In this document: positions 8,463-16,568 of the stretch, piece by piece
Numbering within the stretch: position 1 is the stretch's first letter
How the letters are laid out: each line of letters begins with the position of its first letter
Assembly (NCBI GenBank): GCA_900544225.1
Contig: UQUD01000022.1
Coordinates: 1-22,513 of the forward strand
Direction: 5' to 3'
Length of the DNA stretch: 22,513 nt
DNA from: an uncultured Collinsella sp.
GTDB lineage: Bacteria; Actinomycetota; Coriobacteriia; Coriobacteriales; Coriobacteriaceae
Notes under the pieces: generated by a model
Seen by the model: the letters and a program-made list of their open reading frames with translations, nothing else
Databases searched by the model: none
Told to the model about the DNA's origin: nothing
Program-made: the position numbers and the translations under genes

Positions 8463-8487
8463 AGAAACTTGCAAAACAGTTACGGCA

Positions 8488-9327
8488 TCAGCCCTTGACG
8501 GCACCTGCCACCACGCCGTCGATGATGTACTTCTGACAGAGGATGTACATGATAACGATGGGGATAACGACCATCATGATGCAGGCCATCATGGGGCCGA
8601 GCTCGACGTGGCCGTAGCCGCCGCGGAAGTACTGGATCAAGATAGGAATGGTCTTGTACTTGGTGGAGTCGAGCGTAAGGTAGGGCAGCAGATAGTCGTT
8701 CCAGACCCACATGGTCTCGAGGATGCCGACCGAAAGATAGGTGGGCTTCATGATGGGAAGGACGATCTTAAAGAACACCTGGACCGGGTTGCAGCCGTCG
8801 ATCATGGCCGCCTCTTCGATCTCGAGCGGAATGTTCTTTACAAAGCCGGCGAACATAAAGACCGCCAGGCCCGCGCCAAAGCCCAGATAGATAAAGCAGA
8901 TGTTGAACGGCGTGTTGAAGCCGATGCGGTCCGCCAAATTGGACAGCGTGAACATGAGCATCTGGAAGGGCACGACCATCGAGAAGACGAACAGGTAATA
9001 GAAGAAGTTCGAGATCTTGTTGTTGACGCGCACTACGTACCAAGCACACATGGAGCAGCACACCAGAATCAGCACGACCGACGTGACCGTGATGATGAGC
9101 GAGTACATAAATGCCGAGGCAAAGCCCTGCTCGTTAAGGGCGTGCATGTAGTTTGCGAGGCCGTTGAACGTCTCGGGCGTGAGCAGATCGAATGCCGTGG
9201 TGGTGCTGATTGCGGTCGCTTTCTTAAAAGAATTAAGCGCAATCATGAACACGGGGTAGATCCACGCGAGCGACAGGATCGTAAAGAAAATCGAGAGCGC
9301 GCGGTTGATAACCTTATCGCGTTTCAT
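8488..9327 (-). CDS. ABC sugar permease, MalG-like
   Basis: Inner-membrane subunit forming half of the sugar channel. 279 aa with about six hydrophobic segments. The cytoplasmic EAA loop that docks to the ATPase is EEAAMIDGCNPVQVFFKIVLPIMKP. The N-terminal hydrophobic segment (ALSIFFTILSLAWIYPVFMI) followed by the NSFK motif is typical of MalG-type permeases. Its ATG overlaps the stop of the preceding permease gene as TAATG, so the two are translationally coupled. Substrate is unknown from sequence; context suggests an alpha-glucoside or maltodextrin. Confidence 0.93.
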   Translation of the reverse strand: MKRDKVINRALSIFFTILSLAWIYPVFMIALNSFKKATAISTTTAFDLLTPETFNGLANYMHALNEQGFASAFMYSLIITVTSVVLILVCCSMCAWYVVRVNNKISNFFYYLFVFSMVVPFQMLMFTLSNLADRIGFNTPFNICFIYLGFGAGLAVFMFAGFVKNIPLEIEEAAMIDGCNPVQVFFKIVLPIMKPTYLSVGILETMWVWNDYLLPYLTLDSTKYKTIPILIQYFRGGYGHVELGPMMACIMMVVIPIVIMYILCQKYIIDGVVAGAVKG

Positions 9328-10181
9328 TACTGCTGCACCTCCTTGGACCTCGTGGCCTTAAGCTGGATCATGGAGATGGCCACGACCAGGATGCAGAAGA
9401 TAACCGCCTTGGCCTGACCAATGCCCTGCCATGCGATACCGGCACGCGAATAGAACGTGTTGTAGATGTTCAGGGCGAGCATCTCGGTGGAGTGCGCGGG
9501 GGCGCCGCCGGTAAGGGCGAGGTTCTGGTCGAACAGCTTAAAGCCGTTGGTGATGGACAGGAACAGGCAGATGGTGATGGTCGGCATCAGGTTAGGGATC
9601 TTAACCTTCCAAAACGTCTGCCATGCCGTGGCACCGTCGACCTTGGCGGCCTCGATGTAGTCGGACGGAATGGACTGCAGACCAGCGATGTAGATGATCA
9701 TCATGTAGCCGACCTGCTGCCACAGGGTCAGGATGATAAGGCCCCAGAAGCCAGCAGCAGAGTTAAGGGCAATGAGCTGGGCGCCCACGTTGGAGAGTAG
9801 GCAGTTGATCAGAATCTGCCAGATGTAGCCCAGCACGATGCCGCCGATCAGATTAGGCATAAAGAAGATCGTACGGAAGATGTTGGTGCCTTTGAGCGCC
9901 TTGCGGGTGAGCGCCTGCGCAATGGCCAGGGCGATCACGTTGATGAGCACCGTCGACAGGAAGGCAAACGCCACGGTAAAGAAGAACGACGTGGCAAACT
10001 GCGGATCGGACAGTGCGCGCACGTAGTTCTCGATACCGACAAAGTGCGTATTGTTGATGGTAATAAACTGGCAGAACGAGAGATAGAAGCCCTGGATAAA
10101 GGGGATCACGAACCCGATCATAAACGCCAGGCACGTGGGCAGCATAAAGAGCGGCCACCAGCGCTTGAGTGCTTTGCCCAT
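9327..10181 (-). CDS. ABC sugar permease, MalF-like
   Basis: Inner-membrane partner of the MalG-like permease. 284 aa with about six hydrophobic segments beginning at FMLPTCLAFMIGFVIPF; it has the short MalF form without the large periplasmic loop of E. coli MalF. The EAA loop is IEAAKVDGATAWQTFWKVKIP. ATG at 10181 follows AAGGACCC-type purines (GAAAGGACCC). The gene lies 87 bases downstream of the binding-protein gene, from which it is separated by a strong hairpin, and its stop overlaps the start of the next permease. Confidence 0.93.
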   Translation of the reverse strand: MGKALKRWWPLFMLPTCLAFMIGFVIPFIQGFYLSFCQFITINNTHFVGIENYVRALSDPQFATSFFFTVAFAFLSTVLINVIALAIAQALTRKALKGTNIFRTIFFMPNLIGGIVLGYIWQILINCLLSNVGAQLIALNSAAGFWGLIILTLWQQVGYMMIIYIAGLQSIPSDYIEAAKVDGATAWQTFWKVKIPNLMPTITICLFLSITNGFKLFDQNLALTGGAPAHSTEMLALNIYNTFYSRAGIAWQGIGQAKAVIFCILVVAISMIQLKATRSKEVQQ

Positions 10182-10201
10182 AGAAGGGTCCTTTCAATAT
10201 G

Positions 10202-10237
10202 CAGGGGGCGGGCAAACCAACGTCTGCCCGCCCCCTG
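10202..10237 (-). other. Intercistronic hairpin, binding protein - permease 1
   Basis: CAGGGGGCGGGCA (10202-10214) pairs with TGCCCGCCCCCTG (10225-10237), a perfect 13-bp stem with a 10-nt loop, between the binding-protein stop and the first permease. No U-run follows on the minus strand. Such hairpins after binding-protein genes protect the upstream message and raise its level relative to the permeases (as known for E. coli malE-malF). Confidence 0.75.
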
Positions 10238-10268
10238 TCGCTAATCAGATAGCTTGGGCAGCAACTAC

Positions 10269-11585
10269 TTACTCGGAAGCAGCCTTCTCGGTCTTCCAGC
10301 CATCGACGAAGGCGTTCTTGACGCCGTCCCACTTGGTGTTATCGGCAGCGTAGGCAATCAGAGCCTGCTTGAGGTTCTTCTTCCACTCCTCGGAGGGAAT
10401 GTAGACGAAGTCCCAAGCGACGGTCTTCTTGCCGTCCTTGGCCATGGCAACGGCCTGCTGCGAGAAGACGTTGGTGGTCTCCTTGGCGCTCTTGAACGGA
10501 GCGGTCAGACCCATCTTGTCGGCGATGATGCTGGTCGGGGTGTCAGCGGTGACGCACCAATACATGAAGTCCTCGGTGGCCTTCTGGGCATCCTCGGAAG
10601 CCTGGGAACTGACGCACCAGTAGTTCTCGCCGCCGGAGCACAGGCCCTGGTTCTCCTCGCCGTCAACACCGATGTAGATCGGCATCATGCCAATCTGATC
10701 GTCGGTCATGCCGGCCTTGACGAGGTCAGAGTAGGCCCAAGAGCCGTTCTGGTAGAAGACGGCCTTGCCGGTTGCGAACTCGTTGGTGGCGTCGTCGCCG
10801 GTCTTGGAAGCAAGCTGCGAAGGATCGCAGGTGGAGTCGGTGATGTACAGGTCAAAGATCTGCTTGTAGTTGTCGAGGAACTCACCCTTGATCTCGTCGT
10901 CCTCCTGGTTGTGCTCCTTCTCAAACTCGTAGTAGAGCGGCATGTTGGCAAGGTGGGTGGTGTAGCGCCAGCTGGAGGAGTCGTCCATGCCGGCGGAAGT
11001 GAAGGCACCCTCGACACCAAGCTCGTCCTTGCGGGCCTGGATGTCGTCGGCACAAGCCTTCAGCTTGTCGAAGGAGTTGATGTCCTCGGCCTTGTAGCCA
11101 GCCTTCTCGAGCAGCTGCTTGTTGTAGATGATGCCGAAGCTCTCCTGGACCCAGTCGATGCACACATCCTTGCCGTCGGACTGCAGAGCCAGGGAGTCGT
11201 CAATGAGCTCACCGCGGAGCTTGGTATCGGACAGGTCGGCGCAGTAATCCTTCCAGTTCTTAAGACCGGTGGGGCCGTTGACCTGGAACAGGGTCGGAGC
11301 GGAGCTCTTGGACATCTCGGACTTAAGCTTCTCCTCGTAGGTGTTGGAAGCGGCGGTCACGATCTTGACCTCGACGCCCTTCTCCTTCTTATAGGCCTTG
11401 GCGATCTCCTTCCACTCCTTGTCGACCTCGGGCTTGAATTGGAGGAAGTAGACCTCGGCAGCGTCACCAGAAGCAGAGGAGCCGGAGCCGGCAGAACCAC
11501 CGCAACCCACGAGACCCAGACCAAGAACCGCAGCCGCGGAACCAGCAAAGCCCAGGAACTGCCTTCTGCTCATTTCGTTCTTCAT
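10269..11585 (-). CDS. ABC sugar-binding lipoprotein (family 1, MalE-like), Tat-type signal
   Basis: Captures sugar outside the membrane and delivers it to the permease pair. 438 aa. The N-terminus has SRRQFLGFAG, a good twin-arginine motif, then a hydrophobic stretch ending in the lipobox LVGC with Cys28 as the lipidation site, then a Gly/Ser-rich tether. The rest is a family 1 solute-binding protein, with the motifs AYKKEKGVEVKIV near the start and GKAVFYQNGSWAYSDL in the second lobe. The ATG at 11585 follows AGGGTGG; an in-frame GTG at 11603 would place that ribosome site inside the gene. First gene of the operon. Two TTGTTTAAACAA-like palindromes lie upstream. The ligand cannot be read from sequence; maltodextrin or another alpha-glucoside fits the neighbours. 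Confidence 0.92.
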   Translation of the reverse strand: MKNEMSRRQFLGFAGSAAAVLGLGLVGCGGSAGSGSSASGDAAEVYFLQFKPEVDKEWKEIAKAYKKEKGVEVKIVTAASNTYEEKLKSEMSKSSAPTLFQVNGPTGLKNWKDYCADLSDTKLRGELIDDSLALQSDGKDVCIDWVQESFGIIYNKQLLEKAGYKAEDINSFDKLKACADDIQARKDELGVEGAFTSAGMDDSSSWRYTTHLANMPLYYEFEKEHNQEDDEIKGEFLDNYKQIFDLYITDSTCDPSQLASKTGDDATNEFATGKAVFYQNGSWAYSDLVKAGMTDDQIGMMPIYIGVDGEENQGLCSGGENYWCVSSQASEDAQKATEDFMYWCVTADTPTSIIADKMGLTAPFKSAKETTNVFSQQAVAMAKDGKKTVAWDFVYIPSEEWKKNLKQALIAYAADNTKWDGVKNAFVDGWKTEKAASE

Positions 11586-11802
11586 TACAATCCACCCTTT
11601 CACACCGTGGCGGCACCCTTTGCCGCCGCCTTCGGAGATTGGCTCGGGGACTTTGCCCCTTTTGCTGATTTGTACAATACGCTATTTGGCTAGTTGTTTG
11701 AACAAGTATTACTAGAGCGGTAGAAAAACATCGGTGAACGGTAATTTCAACTTGATACTTGACAAGTTTTGTATAAACAATTATTTGTTATCTAATGCAG
11801 AG
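11586..11802 (-). promoter_or_regulatory. Promoter/leader region of the ABC operon with two operator-like palindromes
   Basis: This AT-rich region upstream of the binding-protein gene carries TTGTTTGAACAA at 11694-11705 and TTGTATAAACAA at 11769-11780. The second is one base from the TTGTATATACAA box known for Bacillus TreR. On the minus strand TTCAAA and TATTGT 17 bases apart give one possible promoter whose -35 overlaps the first palindrome; other pairings are possible. The leader closer to the gene contains two short GC hairpins (GGGGC/GTCCCC and GGCGGC/GCCGCC). Confidence 0.5.
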
Positions 11803-11849
11803 AAAACGCCCGGTCAAGCCGATGTATCGTCGGTTTGACCGGGCGTTTT
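11803..11849 (-). terminator. Intrinsic terminator after gntR (symmetric hairpin)
   Basis: AAAACGCCCGGTCAA pairs with TTGACCGGGCGTTTT, a 15-bp stem, with a smaller CCGA/TCGG pairing inside the loop. Runs of A and T at the two ends make it usable in both directions. It lies just past the gntR stop and shields the ABC-operon promoter region. Confidence 0.88.
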
Positions 11850-11891
11850 CGCTTTGATGGCATGAGTCTCGTCAGGCTGAGAGCTAGCCGG

Positions 11892-12611
11892 CTATCGCTT
11901 GGAGTTGACGCGGTAGTGGAAGATCTCGGGATGCGTGCGGGCATGCGTGACCTCGAACAAGATGCCGTCCGAGGTGTACGACTGGCTCTCCATGACGGCA
12001 ACGCAGTTGTATTTGCCGAGGTCAAGATAACTGCAGTCCTCATCGTTGGCAAGCTCGACGCTCACCGTACGACGGCTCGCCATCACCTTGACGCCGCGTT
12101 TGTGCTCCAGATAGTCGTAAATTGATTTTGCGGCGATCTCGGGCGTCAGGCCCTTGGCGATCGACTCCAAAAAGTAACCATGGTCTACTTGGCGTGCATT
12201 GCCGTTAAGGCTTCGGACACGCACCACGCGAATCAACTCCTCGCCCACCTTAAAGCCCAGGCGACGAGAGAGTTGCTCAGTGCAAATCAAATGTTCAAAA
12301 GACTTGACCTCGGTCGATGCGACGGCATTGTTGCGCTTTGCAAATTCGCCAAACGACTCGACTTCCTCGAGTGCGCCCAGCATGTCGGTTTCGCCCTTGA
12401 GCCAAATAACGCGCACGCCCTTGCCGTGTATGGGCTGCACAAACATCTCGTCTGTCAGCATGCTCAAAGCGCGGCGGACGGTATTGCGCGTGCAGCCAAA
12501 TTCCGCGGTCAACTCGGCTTCGGTTGGCAGCATCTCCTGAAACGCATAGGTCCCATTAATGATGCGCGAACGTATTTCTCGGTAGATTCCTTCGTATATC
12601 GCTTTTGGCAT
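11892..12611 (-). CDS. GntR-family transcriptional regulator, HutC/TreR subfamily (UTRA domain)
   Basis: 239-aa DNA-binding repressor of the HutC/TreR group. Residues about 1-70 are the winged helix (YREIRSRIINGTY, then LPTEAELTAEFGCTRNTVRRALSMLTDE), ending in the IHGKGVRV wing. The rest is a UTRA effector domain (RVVRVRSLNGNARQVDHGYFLES, SIYDYLEHKRGV), which in TreR binds a sugar phosphate. The overall pattern resembles trehalose repressor TreR. ATG at 12611 follows AGAGGTG. It is divergent from the PTS-HAD gene; palindromes TTGTTTAAACCG (12666-12677) and TTGTTTAAACGT (12788-12799) lie in the shared gap, so self-regulation and control of the PTS gene are likely. The effector may be the phosphorylated PTS sugar (inference). 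Confidence 0.92.
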   Translation of the reverse strand: MPKAIYEGIYREIRSRIINGTYAFQEMLPTEAELTAEFGCTRNTVRRALSMLTDEMFVQPIHGKGVRVIWLKGETDMLGALEEVESFGEFAKRNNAVASTEVKSFEHLICTEQLSRRLGFKVGEELIRVVRVRSLNGNARQVDHGYFLESIAKGLTPEIAAKSIYDYLEHKRGVKVMASRRTVSVELANDEDCSYLDLGKYNCVAVMESQSYTSDGILFEVTHARTHPEIFHYRVNSKR

Positions 12612-12840
12612 TGTTTCACCTCTACATTATTCATTTCCGGCTAGGCACGATAGCATTTCTTAAAGTTGTTTAAACCGAATATCGGTAAAGCGACAGGATT
12701 TAACCGTTGACGGTTTCTGTCGTGCCCAAATCGGTTTCGCTCAAAACTGCCGGTACAACAATCGTCTGGTCCTCTACAATGAATCCATTGTTTAAACGTT
12801 TCCCCACGCGCAACGCGCCTCGATATTCGGAAGGCAGAAC
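12612..12840. promoter_or_regulatory. Divergent gntR / PTS-HAD control region with two operators
   Basis: Two copies of the GTTTAAAC palindrome sit here: 12668-12675, over the expected -35 position of gntR (a -10-like TATCGT lies 17 bases downstream on the minus strand at 12647-12652), and 12790-12797, just after TACAAT at 12775-12780, the likely -10 of the PTS gene. The second would cover the transcription start. The -35 of the PTS promoter is poor (GGTACA near 12752), so an activator or a weak promoter is possible. Confidence 0.6.
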
Positions 12841-15291
12841 ATGCTGCAAAAAATCCAACGCTTTGGCGGGGCAATGTTCGCTCCCGCCATGCTGTTTTCT
12901 ATATCGGGCCTCATGGTAGGCGTCTCCGCTCTCGCAACGACTGCGGACATCGTCGGCGATCTAGCCGTATACGGAACCCCTTGGTACGTTTTTTGGGCCA
13001 TCATCCAGCGCGGCTCATGGACGGTCTTTAAGCGCCTCCCGCTCCTTTTTGCCGTAGCGCTGCCTATCGGTCTTGCCCAAAAGCAACCGGCACGCTGCTG
13101 CCTCGAGGCACTCGTGGCCTATTTTGCCTATTGCTTCTTTTTGAGCGAAATCATTAAGCTGAGCGGAGACAACCTTGGGCTTAAGTACCCGTCATCTTTG
13201 ACCCCCGCCAACGGTATCACCGTCATCGACGGCATCAAGACGCTCGACACCGGCATTATCGGCCCGCTGGTGGTATCGGCAACCGTCGTCGCCATCCATG
13301 ACCGCTTCTACGATGCCAAGGTTCCCGATTGGCTCGGCACCTTCTCGGGCTCCTCGCTGGTCTACCTCATCAGCTTTTTTGCCGTGTTTGCCCTTGCCGC
13401 TATCTCGGCCGCCATCGTGCCCTCCGTATACGCAATGACCGAAACGCTGCGCCATGCACTTACGAGCGTCGGCCCCTTTGGCGTGGGCATCTTTGTGTTT
13501 TTGGAGCGAGCGCTCGAGCCCATGGGGCTGCACCACCTGCTCTACATGCCGATCTACTACGACAACCTGGTCATTAACGACGGCATCTACGCCACGTGGA
13601 GCAGCTTGCTCCCCATCCTCTCCCATAGCACGCGCCCCCTTAATGAACTTGCGCCGTGGGCCGGTTTTACCGCCACCGGCTGGGTCAAGCTCTTTGGCCT
13701 TCCCGCCATCGCAGCCGCGTTCTACTCCACCGCAAAACCAGAACGCCGCGCTGGCCTCAGGGTCATCCTTGTTCCCGCCATCATCGCCTCGGTGGTTTGC
13801 GGCGTTACCGAGCCACTCGAGTTTCTCTTTATGTTCACCCACCCCGGGCTCTTTTTTCTCTACGCCGTCTTATCGTCTTGCCTTGCCACAACCATGAATC
13901 TCTTTGGCATCGTCGGCATCTTCTCGGGCGGCCTCATGGAGATGGCAGCCTTCAACTTTATTCCGCTCATGCGCACGCATGCCGGTGCCTATCTTTTGGC
14001 GCTCGGTATCGGCCTTGCCTTTAGCCTCATCTTTTTTGTTAGTTTTCGAGCACTCATCTTGATCTATGACCTTAAGACTCCGGGCCGCGAGGATCATGTC
14101 GTCAATCGCGCGGCAATCGATTGTTTAACGGGAAGCGACTTTGCCAAAGAGCAATCTCCCAATGACGAGGTCAATAGTCGATCCGATCAAGATCACGTCC
14201 TCGCTGAGCGGGTAATTCAGCTTTTAGGTGGCGTTGGCAATATCGTGGGCGCAACCAACTGCGCCACGCGCCTGCGCGTCGAGGTCGCAGACCCTTCCAT
14301 CGTTGCAGATAACGCGTCGTTTGTCGCAGTGGGCGCCAAGGGCCTCATCATTACGGGCAAGACCGCCCAGGTGATTATCGGCATCTCCGTTCCCCGCGTT
14401 AAAGAGCATTTTGACCAGATCATGGGCCTCGAGCCGGAATTTGTGCCCACCACCTCGGCCTCCCCTGCCGCCAGCGCGGCCCATAAGCGCGGCAATATTT
14501 GCTTCTTCGATATCGACGGAACGCTCGCCTGGCAAGACCCCAGGCTCGCCCAAGACCTTCCCGAAGACGAGCGGGACCTCTCCCCCTATCCCAACGAGGC
14601 GGTTTCGCAGGCAATCCGCGAGTTTGTCGCCAACGGCAACATGGCCTTTATCTGCACGGGACGTACCCTGAGCTGCATCCACCCCAAACTTCTTGAGCTG
14701 CCCTGGACCGGCATCGTCTGTCTTGCGGGCGGTTACGCCGAGATCAACGGACACACAATTCGCGATCTGTCGATGACGCCCAGTATGCTGCAGCGTCTTG
14801 CCCCCTACCTTGAGCAATCGGGCGAGGTCATCCGCTTTGAGGGCCTCAACGGCGTCGTGCGCATGAGTGCCGATGCGCCCGATGCTCCCGGATACGCGCG
14901 CACCCTGGGCGACGCAGTCACGCAGCTGCAACATTACAGTGTCTACAAGATCTTGATGTCTACATCGCTCGCCAACCACATCGCTCAAGATAAGGCACTT
15001 GAGCCGCTGCTGTGCTTTAACGAGCTCGAACTCGAGGTAACCGAAATCTCGCCCCGCGAATGCACGAAGCGCGGGGGCATCCAGTCTGTACTCAACGCCC
15101 TCGATCCCCACCACGGAACCGTATACGGCATCGGCGACGCCAGCAATGACGTCTCGCTGATGAACGCCGTCGATGTCGGTATCGCCATGGGCAATGCACC
15201 GGACTATCTCAAGGATAAGGCCGATTACGTGACCGACACCGTCGATCACGACGGTGTCGTTGCGGCGCTCGAGCATTTTAGGCTGATTTAG
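12841..15291 (+). CDS. PTS EIICB (maltose/glucose/alpha-glucoside type) fused to a HAD-IIB (Cof-type) phosphatase
   Basis: 816-aa fusion. Residues 1 to about 430 are a glucose-superfamily EIIC permease resembling MalX, with ARPENR-type (AKPERR) and VCGVTEPLEFLFMF motifs and the LKTPGRED exit. Residues about 455-530 are EIIB, with phospho-acceptor Cys474 in NCATRLR. After a linker rich in Ala/Ser, residues about 551-816 form a HAD hydrolase: FFDIDGT with nucleophile Asp557 and Asp559, CTGRT as motif II, and GIGDASNDVSLMNAVDVGIAMGN (Asp766, Asp770). No EIIA is present; an EIIA-Glc in trans is needed. The HAD part could dephosphorylate the imported sugar phosphate. ATG at 12841 follows GGAAGG. 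No 6-phospho-glucosidase is adjacent. Permease class is sure; substrate and coupling are inference. Confidence 0.92.
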   Translation: MLQKIQRFGGAMFAPAMLFSISGLMVGVSALATTADIVGDLAVYGTPWYVFWAIIQRGSWTVFKRLPLLFAVALPIGLAQKQPARCCLEALVAYFAYCFFLSEIIKLSGDNLGLKYPSSLTPANGITVIDGIKTLDTGIIGPLVVSATVVAIHDRFYDAKVPDWLGTFSGSSLVYLISFFAVFALAAISAAIVPSVYAMTETLRHALTSVGPFGVGIFVFLERALEPMGLHHLLYMPIYYDNLVINDGIYATWSSLLPILSHSTRPLNELAPWAGFTATGWVKLFGLPAIAAAFYSTAKPERRAGLRVILVPAIIASVVCGVTEPLEFLFMFTHPGLFFLYAVLSSCLATTMNLFGIVGIFSGGLMEMAAFNFIPLMRTHAGAYLLALGIGLAFSLIFFVSFRALILIYDLKTPGREDHVVNRAAIDCLTGSDFAKEQSPNDEVNSRSDQDHVLAERVIQLLGGVGNIVGATNCATRLRVEVADPSIVADNASFVAVGAKGLIITGKTAQVIIGISVPRVKEHFDQIMGLEPEFVPTTSASPAASAAHKRGNICFFDIDGTLAWQDPRLAQDLPEDERDLSPYPNEAVSQAIREFVANGNMAFICTGRTLSCIHPKLLELPWTGIVCLAGGYAEINGHTIRDLSMTPSMLQRLAPYLEQSGEVIRFEGLNGVVRMSADAPDAPGYARTLGDAVTQLQHYSVYKILMSTSLANHIAQDKALEPLLCFNELELEVTEISPRECTKRGGIQSVLNALDPHHGTVYGIGDASNDVSLMNAVDVGIAMGNAPDYLKDKADYVTDTVDHDGVVAALEHFRLI

Positions 15292-15404
15292 GCGCGCTCC
15301 ATCAAACGCACGCCCGTTGTCCTAAATCGCCAAAACTGCCGCGCCAAACGCCCTAATGTGGCAATATGTTGTCTGCATATTGCATCAACGCAACCTCAGA
15401 AAGA

Positions 15405-16430
15405 ATGCGAGAACCCGTGTCCAGTCCGTTTACCAGCTTTTTAGCCCAGCACTTTGACCAGATTAACGCCTATCTGGCCACGTTCTTTGACGGACAGGCG
15501 ACCTCTGCCGATATCGAGCGCTACCTGTACGCGCCGCTCTCGGCTTTTACGGCCAATGCCGGCAAGCGCCACCGCCCGCTCATCTGCATGCTCGCCGCCA
15601 CCGCGGTAGGTGGCAGCTTTGAGAGCGCCCGCAGCGCGGCGGCAGCTATCGAGCACTTTCAGTCGGGAGCGCTTATCCATGACGACATCGCCGACAACGG
15701 ACAGCTTCGTCGAGGCAAGCCCTGCATGCACCTTACCGAGGGCACGGGCCTTGCCATCAATTGTGGCGACCTGGCGCTCACCATGGTCACCAAGACGGTT
15801 CTCGACGACCCCACGCTGGAGTCCGACGTGAAGCTGCGCGTGCTCCACGAGCTTACCGAGATGATCGTCCGCACCATTGAGGGTCAAGCACTCGACCTGG
15901 GTTGGGTCCGTGACGGGCGCTTTGATATCTCGGTTGATGACTACCTGGACATGGCGACGCACAAGACCGCGTTTTACAGCGGAGCCACGCCGCTTGCCGC
16001 CGGAGCCATTATCGGCGGCGGCAACGATGAGCAAATCGAAGCGCTGCGCGCCTTTGGCCTGCACACGGGCCTTGCCTTTCAGATTCAGGACGACCTGCTC
16101 AACCTTGTCGGCACTAAGGAAGCCGCCAACAAGGACTTCCGCACCGACATCACCGAGGGCAAGCGCACGCTTGTCGCCGTACACGCCCTCTCTGATGAGC
16201 GCCACCACGACGAGGTCGAGGCGATTCTTTCCTCGGGCACCGATGATCCCGCGCAGCTCGCACGCGCCGTGGAGATCTTCCAGGAGACCGGCTCCATCGA
16301 TTACGCCCACACTTACGCGCTCGACCTGACCGCTAAGGCCAAAGCGGCCATCGAGAACGTTGAGCTTGATCCGCACGCACGCGAGCTGTTCCTCTCCATG
16401 GCAGATTTCTTTGTGGAGCGCCTTAACTAA
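15405..16430 (+). CDS. Polyprenyl diphosphate synthase (trans-isoprenyl chain elongation)
   Basis: Condenses isopentenyl diphosphate with an allylic diphosphate to make a prenyl chain, for quinones or lipid carriers. About 341 aa, normal for the family. The first Asp-rich motif is DDIAD (Asp93, Asp94, Asp97) followed by NGQLRRGKP, and the second is QIQDDLLN near residues 227-233, followed by the conserved KDFRTDITEGKRTL. The second motif ends in Asn rather than Asp, a variation seen in other members. The start is uncertain: ATG at 15405 follows a weak AGAAAGA; ATG at 15366 and GTG at 15417 are in frame. Chain length cannot be told from sequence. It stands alone, with no other isoprenoid gene in view. 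Confidence 0.9.
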   Translation: MREPVSSPFTSFLAQHFDQINAYLATFFDGQATSADIERYLYAPLSAFTANAGKRHRPLICMLAATAVGGSFESARSAAAAIEHFQSGALIHDDIADNGQLRRGKPCMHLTEGTGLAINCGDLALTMVTKTVLDDPTLESDVKLRVLHELTEMIVRTIEGQALDLGWVRDGRFDISVDDYLDMATHKTAFYSGATPLAAGAIIGGGNDEQIEALRAFGLHTGLAFQIQDDLLNLVGTKEAANKDFRTDITEGKRTLVAVHALSDERHHDEVEAILSSGTDDPAQLARAVEIFQETGSIDYAHTYALDLTAKAKAAIENVELDPHARELFLSMADFFVERLN

Positions 16431-16568
16431 CGGGGGTTATAAAATCTGTCAGCAGCGTATTTAGGCACAACTTGCTACACTGTTGAGTGCATGTTTATGC
16501 ATCCCTTTGCGTTGTCTATCCGACAGACGCTCAAATAGTACGAATGGTACGCCGAAAGGGGTTCGTTC

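Noticed and set aside
10254..11693. Long antisense open frames, for example opposite the binding-protein, malQ, galE and permease genes
   Set aside because: They mirror the real genes on the other strand, have repetitive Val/Gly/Leu/Asp/His-rich composition, no ribosome sites and no recognisable domains. High GC content explains them.
11759..11790. Plus-strand promoter starting with TTGACA
   Set aside because: It would read straight into the symmetric terminator at 11803-11849 with no gene between. A short RNA is possible but nothing supports it.
15283..15330. Terminator after the PTS-HAD gene (GATTTAGG / CCTAAATC)
   Set aside because: The stem is 8 bp with a loop of about 30 bases and no T-run; it overlaps the stop codon. 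Too weak to call.
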